DNA of 6,192 nt from an uncultured Akkermansia sp. (GTDB lineage Bacteria; Verrucomicrobiota; Verrucomicrobiia; Verrucomicrobiales; Akkermansiaceae): contig CAAFXA010000120.1 in assembly GCA_900766865.1 (NCBI GenBank), positions 1 to 6,192 on the forward strand. The letters are read 5' to 3'. This document shows, piece by piece, positions 1 through 5,083 of the stretch (positions are counted from its first letter, which is position 1; each line of letters opens with the position of its first letter). Position numbers and translations under genes: made by a program. Under the pieces are notes generated by a model. It saw only the letters and a program-made list of their open reading frames with translations. It was not told the DNA's origin and made no database searches.

Positions 1-95
1 GCAAGGTCCACAAACTCCGCCCCGGGGAAATGTACCAGCGCATCGGGGCATACCTTTACCACAGTGGCAATGGCCACCTGCCGGCCCTGTGTCAC
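1..95 (-). CDS. Possible 5' end of a divergent gene, cut by left edge
   Basis: On the - strand an open frame runs from a GTG at position 95 to the left edge, giving about 31 residues. It begins VTQGRQVAIATVVKV and contains PGAEFVDL. The composition (alternating Val/Ala, few His or Tyr) is more protein-like than the competing + strand frame 3-170. The only upstream Shine-Dalgarno-like sequence, GGAGGG on the - strand at 109-114, lies 13 bases from the GTG, which is too far to be convincing. There is no in-frame ATG after the upstream stop. I do not recognise the family. If real, it would be transcribed away from the ankyrin gene at 227. The evidence is too short to decide between this and a gene ending at 170 on the + strand. 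Confidence 0.25.
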   Translation of the reverse strand, partial: MTQGRQVAIATVVKVCPDALVHFPGAEFVDL

Positions 96-187
96 TTCGA
101 GCTGACAGCCCTCCGTTACCTTCCCACTATTCTGGCAGCAGCGGCGCTCTTACGCATTTATATAGGGTGAAATGTGCGATTTCCGCC

Positions 188-216
188 TTGCCATAGTGGG
201 GCAGATGTGGTACATT
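188..216 (+). promoter_or_regulatory. Predicted sigma70-type promoter of the ankyrin gene
   Basis: A -35-like TTGCCA at 188-193 is followed, after 17 bases, by a -10-like TACATT at 211-216. The -10 box ends only 10 bases before the ATG at 227. Transcription would therefore start around 223-227, leaving almost no 5' leader. The -10 match is only four of six bases, so this is the weakest of the three promoters in the window. Confidence 0.45.
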
Positions 217-226
217 ATCTCGCGCT

Positions 227-991
227 ATGAGGCTACGATTCCCAGCCCTGTTTTTTCTGATGCCCCTCTTCCTGTCAGCGGAGCTGGTGAGTGCGGCAAC
301 GCCCCCTCAGGTCAAAAATCTTTCGGCCGATGCCCTGCGCCACATCATGCAAAAAGGCACAACGGAGGAATTGTCCCACATACTCAGGAACGGCATCGCC
401 CCCAATTCCCGGATGAAAGATGGCATGCCTCTGCTGGTCATGGCGGCATACACAGGCCGCGTAGACATGGTACATACCCTGCTGAAGCATGGTGCAGAGC
501 CCGATGCCGCCCAGTCACCAGGTATAACAGCCCTCTCTGTAGCCGCAGCCACCAACAACGCCCACATGCTGGATTTGCTGTTGTCACATGGCGCCAATAA
601 AGACTTCCGCGCCATGCAGGGAGATACCATCCTGATGCTGGCCTGCTCTCAGGGGGCGCTGGACACTATCCAGATGTTGCTGGCCTATAAGGCAGACCCG
701 AACCTGGCGGATGCCAACGGAGTAACGCCGCTCATCTACAGCATAGCCCGCTGCGAAGAACCCGCAGTGGTAGGTCGCATGCTTCTGGAGCACGGCGCCA
801 ACCCGAATGCCTGCATGAAGGATGGCACCACCGCGCTCATTGCCGCAGCTCTCCGCAACAATGTCGAGTGCACTCGCTTGCTGCTGAGCTACGGAGCAGA
901 TGTAAACGCTCGCGATGCAGAAGGTTACACCGCAAGAGATATGGCAAAGAACCCGGAAGTGCAGAAACTGCTGGATGCAGCCACAAAATGA
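227..991 (+). CDS. Exported ankyrin-repeat protein
   Basis: This 254-residue protein has a Sec signal peptide: basic MRLR, a hydrophobic core at about 5-20, and a likely cut after VSA at residue 23. The rest is almost entirely ankyrin repeats. A degenerate N-terminal repeat lies at about 32-62. Clear repeats follow at 65-96, 98-129, 131-162, 164-197 and 199-230, with typical TALxxAA and LLLxxGAxxN signatures. A shortened C-terminal cap lies at 232-252. No catalytic domain is visible, so the likely role is protein binding in the periplasm or outside the cell; the partner is unknown. The ATG at 227 is chosen because it gives the intact signal peptide and sits just after a plausible promoter. 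The stop overlaps the next gene's start (ATGA), so the two are probably co-transcribed and translationally coupled. Confidence 0.9.
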   Translation: MRLRFPALFFLMPLFLSAELVSAATPPQVKNLSADALRHIMQKGTTEELSHILRNGIAPNSRMKDGMPLLVMAAYTGRVDMVHTLLKHGAEPDAAQSPGITALSVAAATNNAHMLDLLLSHGANKDFRAMQGDTILMLACSQGALDTIQMLLAYKADPNLADANGVTPLIYSIARCEEPAVVGRMLLEHGANPNACMKDGTTALIAAALRNNVECTRLLLSYGADVNARDAEGYTARDMAKNPEVQKLLDAATK

Positions 992-1641
992 CCCCGGAAG
1001 CAATCACAACTACCCTGCACCACCTCGCAGAGCCTCGCTACCGCGATTTTGCAGCCTCCCTCATCCCCGGAGAAACTGATTTGCTGGGGGTACGCCTGCC
1101 GATTCTGCGCAAACTTGCAAAACAGGCTGCGCGTTCTCACTGGCAGCAACTTTTTGACGCTTTAAGCCAGGAACATGCCATGGAGCTGGTTATGCTGCGT
1201 GGTATGTTGCCCGGCTACACAACAACGGCCACTCTGGAAGAACGGCTGTCAGCGTTGGCGGCCTTTATTCCCGCCATCCGCAACTGGAGCATCTGCGACT
1301 CCTGTTGCACCACCTACCGTTTTGTCCGGGACAACCGCGAGGCTGTACTTGCCTTTCTGCAGCCCTACCTGATATCTCCGCAGGAATACGAAGCGCGCTT
1401 TGCCGTGGTCATGCTGCTTCTTCACTATGTACCCGAAGCTGCCTGGGCTCATCGCGTTGCTGAATTACTGCCACAGGTAACCTGCGCAGCACATTATGCC
1501 CGCATGGCTGTTGCCTGGTGCTGCTGCGAACTCTACTTGCAACAGCCAGCCATCGCCTCCGACCTTCTCCCTCGGCTCAGCCCCGAAGTACAAGCCCTCA
1601 CCCACCGAAAAATCAGGGAATCCCACCGATGCCCATTATGA
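988..1641 (+). CDS. DNA alkylation repair protein, AlkD-like HEAT-repeat family
   Basis: This 217-residue all-helical protein matches the small AlkD-related family (COG4912 type), thought to excise or bind alkylated bases. Visible family signatures are SLIPGETDLLGVRLPILRKL (about 24-43), RNWSICDS (98-105), ARFAVVMLL (136-144), MAVAW (173-177) and KIRES (208-212). By position, W100, D104, R137 and W177 correspond to W109, D113, R148 and W187, the base-contact and catalytic residues of Bacillus cereus AlkD, so activity is plausible. The frame opens upstream at 868, but homology begins at the ATG at 988. That ATG overlaps the ankyrin stop by four bases, so I use it. The protein stops just after RESHRCPL, roughly a dozen residues earlier than I expect for the family. 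Cysteines cluster beside both tryptophans (CDSCC and WCCC). Its link with an exported ankyrin protein is unexplained. Confidence 0.87.
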   Translation: MTPEAITTTLHHLAEPRYRDFAASLIPGETDLLGVRLPILRKLAKQAARSHWQQLFDALSQEHAMELVMLRGMLPGYTTTATLEERLSALAAFIPAIRNWSICDSCCTTYRFVRDNREAVLAFLQPYLISPQEYEARFAVVMLLLHYVPEAAWAHRVAELLPQVTCAAHYARMAVAWCCCELYLQQPAIASDLLPRLSPEVQALTHRKIRESHRCPL

Positions 1642-1721
1642 ACGAATAGGAAGCGCTGGACTCAGTTCATGCCCTCTATGTCACCTCACAGCCGTTTGCG
1701 TAGATTTACCGCAGGCATCGT

Positions 1722-1735
1722 CTCTGTTATCAGAG
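1722..1735 (+). other. Small hairpin, 5-bp stem
   Basis: CTCTG (1722-1726) pairs with CAGAG (1731-1735) around a TTAT loop. It is not followed by a T-run, so it is not a standard intrinsic terminator. It lies immediately upstream of the larger hairpin at 1742-1784. Confidence 0.35.
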
Positions 1736-1741
1736 CCATTC

Positions 1742-1784
1742 CGGCAGCACCTTTTATCTGATGAAAATCAGCATTCTGCTGCCG
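1742..1784 (+). other. Compound hairpin with GAAA-loop inner stem
   Basis: CGGCAGCA (1742-1749) is perfectly complementary to TGCTGCCG (1777-1784), an 8-bp outer stem. Nested inside, CTGAT (1758-1762) pairs with ATCAG (1767-1771) around a GAAA loop, which has the stable GNRA tetraloop form. The two stems are separated by an asymmetric internal loop of 8 and 5 bases. No T-run follows on either strand. It could be a Rho-dependent 3' end, an mRNA-stabilising structure for the upstream operon, a small structured RNA or a protein-binding palindrome. Confidence 0.45.
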
Positions 1785-1837
1785 CCATAAAACAGAATAT
1801 CCTCAATACGTTTGCCCTGTATAACTGCTGATTTCAC

Positions 1838-1865
1838 TTGACAAAGCACCTCAAAATGCTATGAT
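1838..1865 (+). promoter_or_regulatory. Strong sigma70-type promoter of the BI-1 operon
   Basis: A perfect -35 box TTGACA (1838-1843) is followed, after 16 bases, by TATGAT (1860-1865), which differs from TATAAT at one base. Only six bases separate the -10 box from the ATG at 1872. The expected transcription start therefore falls on, or within a base or two of, the start codon, predicting a leaderless mRNA. Confidence 0.75.
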
Positions 1866-1871
1866 ACGCCC

Positions 1872-2570
1872 ATGGAACAAGAATACCCTCAGCAGATACA
1901 GCTTACGCAGGAGCAGTATGCAGCCCTTGCCAAGGCTTACCTCAATAAAGTTTACGCCTGGATGGCTGGCTCCATGCTTGTAACAGCAGCCACAGCAATG
2001 TACGCCATGGGCTCCGACAAGATGCTCACCTGGTGCATGAATAACTGGTTATGGCTGGCACTCGGTACACTTGCCATCATTCTCATCATGGCATTCGGTC
2101 GCCGCGCACTCACGGCGAATGCCCTAGCTGTGCTTTTCATCGTATTTTCGGCTGTAGAAGGCCTCCTGCTCGGGCCGACGCTCTCCATGTTCACCACCCA
2201 GTCGCTGGGTCTCACCTTTGCCTGCACAGCCGGCATGTTCGGCGGCATGGCACTGTTTGGAGCAACAACCAAGCGTAACCTCAGCGGTCTGGGGCGCACG
2301 CTGTTCATGATGCTCATTGGCCTCATCATTGCCGGCATTCTCAACATTTTCTTCGGCAATGGGTTAACCTCCCTCATCATCTCCGGCGTAGGCGTTGTGG
2401 TGTTTGCTCTCTTCACAGCCTACGATACCCAGAAGATTCTCAACGAAGGAGCCTGGCTCACGGATCCCGACCAGCGTGCCAAAGGCGCTATCATGGGCGC
2501 TGTAGATTTGTACCTGGACTTCCTGAATCTCTTCCTTTACCTGCTGCGTTTCCTGGGCGACCGCGATTAA
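1872..2570 (+). CDS. Bax inhibitor-1 / YccA family membrane protein
   Basis: This 232-residue inner-membrane protein of the BI-1 (TMBIM, UPF0005) family has about seven hydrophobic segments, near residues 26-46, 59-75, 82-102, 113-131, 143-161, 165-184 and 208-228. The family signature at the end, YLDFLNLFLYLLRFLG (214-229), is clear, as is AYDTQKI (184-190). D185 and D216 match the aspartate pair that acts as pH sensor in the Bacillus YetJ calcium-leak channel. Family roles include calcium or ion leak and, for E. coli YccA, modulation of the FtsH membrane protease. Which applies here cannot be told from sequence. Length is normal. The start is fixed by the adjacent promoter and the family N-terminus. 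It heads a unit with the two following genes (gaps of 7 and 5 bases). Confidence 0.93.
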   Translation: MEQEYPQQIQLTQEQYAALAKAYLNKVYAWMAGSMLVTAATAMYAMGSDKMLTWCMNNWLWLALGTLAIILIMAFGRRALTANALAVLFIVFSAVEGLLLGPTLSMFTTQSLGLTFACTAGMFGGMALFGATTKRNLSGLGRTLFMMLIGLIIAGILNIFFGNGLTSLIISGVGVVVFALFTAYDTQKILNEGAWLTDPDQRAKGAIMGAVDLYLDFLNLFLYLLRFLGDRD

Positions 2571-2577
2571 TACCACC

Positions 2578-3048
2578 ATGGATATACAGCAGAAAGCTGC
2601 CGACATGGCCGTGAAAGTAGCCTCGGCCATCCTCACGCCACTGGGGTACACCTTCACCCTGACCACCACCCCCACCGAGGGAGAGGAAAATGGGGTAACC
2701 CTCATGATTGCCAGCCCGGACGCCCGCTTCCTCATCGGAGACGAGGGGGACAAGCTGGATGATTTGCAATACCTGGTGAACCGCCTGCTGCAGGCCGAAT
2801 GGGAGGACGCCCCGCGCATCCGCGTGGACTGCGACCGCTACCGGGAACGCGCCGAGGCCAAACTCCTGCGCCGCGCCCGTTCCCGCGCAGAACGCGTTCT
2901 GCAGAGCGGCAAGCCCCTGCAGATGGAACGCCTGAATGCATACCAGCGCCGCCTCGTACACAATGAGCTGGCAAAAATGGAAGGCATCCGCACCACATCG
3001 GAAGAAACGGATTCCCGTTTCAAGCGCATCACCATCAGCCGCGCCTGA
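2578..3048 (+). CDS. Jag/KhpB-like KH-R3H RNA-binding protein
   Basis: This 156-residue cytoplasmic protein has a KH domain (about 38-85) followed by an R3H domain (about 88-156). The KH core FLIGDEGDKLDDLQYLVNRL matches the Jag/KhpB signature, normally with a GxxG loop containing basic residues. Here the loop is G54-D-E-G57. The R3H motif is R124-R-L-V-H128, followed by TTSEETDSRFKRITIS, the usual C-terminal strand region. The N-terminal Jag_N domain found in Bacillus Jag (about 208 residues) is absent, so this is the short form. Family members bind RNA and influence cell elongation and division. In many genomes jag lies beside yidC; here its neighbours are a BI-1 protein and an exported protein. 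No Shine-Dalgarno is seen in the 7-base gap upstream, so translation may depend on coupling to the BI-1 gene. Confidence 0.9.
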   Translation: MDIQQKAADMAVKVASAILTPLGYTFTLTTTPTEGEENGVTLMIASPDARFLIGDEGDKLDDLQYLVNRLLQAEWEDAPRIRVDCDRYRERAEAKLLRRARSRAERVLQSGKPLQMERLNAYQRRLVHNELAKMEGIRTTSEETDSRFKRITISRA

Positions 3049-3053
3049 GCCTC

Positions 3054-3791
3054 ATGCTCCAAGCTTGCAGAAATATCGTCTTTGTAGCCGCCACGATGCT
3101 CCACGCACTGGCGGCTGCGGACACTTACACCGTCTACCTGCCGGAGGGGGCAGACACACCGGAGCTGCGACGCCAGGTCGAAAAGCTTCTTCCGGCCACT
3201 CCGGAAGCGCCCGCGACCTGCAACTACGTTGTGCTGAAATACAACTGCACCAACATGGCCGAAGCCGAGGTCCAGGCTCAGGCCATGGAGGCCGGTGTTA
3301 CCCACCTGCCCAGCCTGGTTGTTACTGATGAAAAAGGGCCATACGCAGCGCTCCTTCTGCGCAACCTTACCAGAAAGGATATTGAAGACGCCGTTGTCCG
3401 GGCCATCGACAAAGAACGAGAACAAAAAGCAGAGGAGCGCCGTTACCAGGTACGCCTATTCCTTCTCTTTGCCCGTTGCACCTTCGAAAGCAGCGAGGAA
3501 ACGCTGCCGGAGCTTGTGCATGAATGTCGCATGCTCATGGAGCACGAACGCAGCGACCGCAAACAACAGCAGCTGCTGGGCCTTCGCTGCCTCTACCCCC
3601 TGCTCATGAAGCAATACGCCCTCAGCTACAAAGGTGCCCATACTCCCGCCTCTGAAGCAAAACTTCTGGAAGCCATTGCCGCACTGGAGGCGGCTCGCGA
3701 CCTCGCCCCCAACAGCGAACTGGGAAAACGCGCCCACGATGAACGCCACCGCCTCCGCATGGCGCGCCGCGAAGCGCGAAAGTACGAATAA
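3054..3791 (+). CDS. Exported thioredoxin-fold-like protein without CXXC, helical C-terminus
   Basis: I do not recognise a named family for this 245-residue protein. Residues 1-22 look like a signal peptide (basic R6, hydrophobic core, HALAAA before D23). Residues 24-118 follow a thioredoxin-like order: strand YTVYLP, helix TPELRRQVEKLL, strand NYVVLKYN, helix, then THLPSLVVTDEKG with P86 in the cis-proline position, and a final helix. The site where CXXC would be, around 31-37, has no cysteine, so it should not act as a disulfide reductase. Residues 119-245 are charged and helical, with a possible TPR-like hairpin at about 200-236. The ATG at 3054, five bases after the previous stop, is preferred because the alternative ATG at 3096 would destroy the signal peptide. 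It is the third gene of the BI-1 unit. Role unknown; a chaperone or scaffold is possible. Confidence 0.78.
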   Translation: MLQACRNIVFVAATMLHALAAADTYTVYLPEGADTPELRRQVEKLLPATPEAPATCNYVVLKYNCTNMAEAEVQAQAMEAGVTHLPSLVVTDEKGPYAALLLRNLTRKDIEDAVVRAIDKEREQKAEERRYQVRLFLLFARCTFESSEETLPELVHECRMLMEHERSDRKQQQLLGLRCLYPLLMKQYALSYKGAHTPASEAKLLEAIAALEAARDLAPNSELGKRAHDERHRLRMARREARKYE

Positions 3792-3847
3792 TTTTCTGAT
3801 ACTTCGACCACGAATCCCGGAGTTAGGGGTAATTCACCTTAAAATGC

Positions 3848-3876
3848 TTGCATTCCTGCGTCTACAGGTATAGAAT
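3848..3876 (+). promoter_or_regulatory. Predicted sigma70-type promoter of the alanine racemase gene
   Basis: TTGCAT (3848-3853) and TAGAAT (3871-3876) are separated by 17 bases; the -10 box has one mismatch to TATAAT. Seven bases follow before the ATG at 3884, so transcription should start at about 3883-3884. The TTG of the -35 box is also an in-frame TTG that automatic gene callers could take as the start codon. The promoter position argues against that longer start. Confidence 0.62.
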
Positions 3877-3883
3877 AACTCAT

Positions 3884-4996
3884 ATGGACGAAACCGCCAC
3901 ATACCGCGCCTGGGCAGAGGTAGATACCGAAGCCATGAAGCACAACCTCAACGTTGTTCGCCGCGTGTTGCCCGACCACATCCGAATGCCTATAGTGAAG
4001 GCGGAGGCTTATGGCCACGGCATCGAGGGCGTGGTGAAGGCGCTGGATGGCGAGGATATCAGCTTTTTTGGCGTAGCCACCCCTTCGGAGGCAGCACGAG
4101 TGCAGGCAGCAGGGTGCCGCACCTGTCCCTTCATTCTGGGACCTTGTTTCCCCAACGAGCGCGAGATGATTGTGCAGAACGGCTGGAGGGCAGCACTCAG
4201 CGGCCTGGAAGAAGCAGAACACTTCAATTCCCTCGGCAAACTCTTCGGCAAAAAGGTCAATCTGCATATCAATGTGGACACCGGTATGGGACGCGCTGGC
4301 GTGCTGCCCTGCGATATGCCGGGACTGGGCGAACGCCTCAAGCAGTTCGAGTTCCTGAACGTGGAAGGCATCTACTCCCATCTTTCCGCGGCCTCGCAGG
4401 ATATCGCCTTCACCCACAGGCAGATACGCGCCTATGAAGCCGCCGTGCGAGAACTCAGCGTGAGCCTGGATATGCCCTACCGCCACCTGTGCAGCAGTGC
4501 CGCAGTATTCAACTACAAAGCCCCCAGCACCAACATGGTGCGACTGGGACGCATCCTCTATGGCTACTCGCCCATGCCCTCGCCGTACAACAGAGAGTTG
4601 CGCAACACCCTCACCCTCTACAGTCGCGTAACCCTCGTGCGAACCCTGCCCGACAGCCACGGCGTTTCCTACGACCACACCTACATCACCAGCGGCCCCA
4701 CCCGCGTGGCCACCATCGGTATCGGCTTTGGTGATGGCTACCTGCACTACCTCTCCAACACCGGCGCACGCGTATACCTCAATGGCCAATACTGCCCCGT
4801 GCTCGGACGCGTCACAATGGACCAGATTATGGTGGATGTAAGCCACATGGACAATGTGCAATCCGGAGATGTGGCAGAAATCCTGGGCCCCAATGTCCCC
4901 TGGGAAGAACTCACCTCCCGCGCCAAAACCATCCCGAGCAACATCATCTGCTCCATCTCTGCCCGCGTCCCCCGCGTGTATAAATCCGGCTGCTGA
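3884..4996 (+). CDS. alr: Alanine racemase (PLP-dependent, Alr family)
   Basis: This 370-residue fold-type III PLP enzyme is expected to interconvert L- and D-alanine for peptidoglycan. The N-terminal barrel carries VKAEAYGHG with the PLP lysine K39 and Y43. VDTGMGRAG gives R137, H166 lies in SHLSAA, and R220 in VRLGR is expected to contact the PLP ring nitrogen. The C-terminal domain has catalytic Y263 in GVSYDHT, the GFGDGY motif, GRVTMDQ (M312, D313) and RVPRVY. Compared from memory with Geobacillus stearothermophilus Alr, the carbamylated K129 is N130, inner-gate Y354 is S352, Y284 is F282, R290 is H288 and C311 is T311. A substrate other than, or in addition to, alanine is therefore possible. 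The ATG at 3884 fits the family N-terminus ([16 protein letters not shown]) and the promoter; an in-frame TTG at 3848 is part of the -35 box. It has its own promoter and a likely terminator. Confidence 0.93.
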   Translation: MDETATYRAWAEVDTEAMKHNLNVVRRVLPDHIRMPIVKAEAYGHGIEGVVKALDGEDISFFGVATPSEAARVQAAGCRTCPFILGPCFPNEREMIVQNGWRAALSGLEEAEHFNSLGKLFGKKVNLHINVDTGMGRAGVLPCDMPGLGERLKQFEFLNVEGIYSHLSAASQDIAFTHRQIRAYEAAVRELSVSLDMPYRHLCSSAAVFNYKAPSTNMVRLGRILYGYSPMPSPYNRELRNTLTLYSRVTLVRTLPDSHGVSYDHTYITSGPTRVATIGIGFGDGYLHYLSNTGARVYLNGQYCPVLGRVTMDQIMVDVSHMDNVQSGDVAEILGPNVPWEELTSRAKTIPSNIICSISARVPRVYKSGC

Positions 4997-5054
4997 TTCC
5001 CGGCAGAATGATGACTGGCTAGTTCCGGCGAGACTGTGCCTGCGGCGCAGCTAT

Positions 5055-5083
5055 ATTGCTCTGCAAGCTGGGCAATTATTTTA
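5055..5083 (+). terminator. Probable intrinsic terminator of the racemase gene
   Basis: ATTGCTC (5055-5061) pairs with GGGCAAT (5070-5076), seven pairs including one G-T, around an 8-base loop. TATTTTA follows directly. It lies between two convergent genes. The T-run is on the + strand side, so it mainly serves the racemase gene. The stem is AT-rich at its base and the run is interrupted, so the call is moderate. A tiny CTGC/GCAG hairpin lies just before it at 5040-5050. Confidence 0.5.

Larger units (their letters stand above)
1642..1871. other. Intergenic region with two hairpins and a promoter
   Basis: This 230-base gap has no convincing coding frame. The + frame that crosses it (to 1831) begins as an out-of-frame shadow of the alkylation repair gene and has no recognisable content. 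The stretch holds a small hairpin at 1722-1735, a larger compound hairpin at 1742-1784 and the promoter of the next operon at 1838-1865. No clear U-tract terminator was found for the upstream gene pair. Confidence 0.6.

Noticed and set aside
1..95. Weak resemblance of the left-edge - strand peptide to the XdhC N-terminus (ATVV...PGA)
   Set aside because: The Gly-Ser and Pro-Arg residues of that motif are missing, and only about 31 residues are visible, so no family is claimed.
3..170. Open + frame from the left edge, ending in a TGA at 168-170
   Set aside because: It could be the C-terminus of an upstream gene, but the translation is His/Tyr-rich with no motif, and the opposite strand reads at least as well. 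Left undecided and not called.
868..987. Longer start for the alkylation repair protein
   Set aside because: The extra 40 residues are Arg-rich, lie inside the ankyrin gene in another frame and show no family similarity. The family N-terminus begins at the overlapping ATG at 988.
1496..1831. 111-residue + frame covering the intergenic gap
   Set aside because: Its first half is out of frame with the alkylation repair gene. Its second half has no start of its own, no motif, and runs through the hairpins.
1952..2416. Open frame on the - strand opposite the BI-1 gene
   Set aside because: Met/Pro/Arg-rich translation typical of the reverse of a membrane-protein gene; no motif.
2838..3425. 195-residue - strand frame opposite the Jag-like and exported protein genes
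   Set aside because: It spans two recognised or well-supported + genes and their junction, and has no family similarity.
3848..3883. TTG start twelve codons upstream for the racemase
   Set aside because: This TTG is part of the predicted -35 box, and the family N-terminus matches the ATG at 3884.
3839..4861. 340-residue open frame on the - strand opposite the racemase gene
   Set aside because: It is a shadow of a well-recognised gene. The translation is rich in His, Val, Gly and Ala with no recognisable motif.
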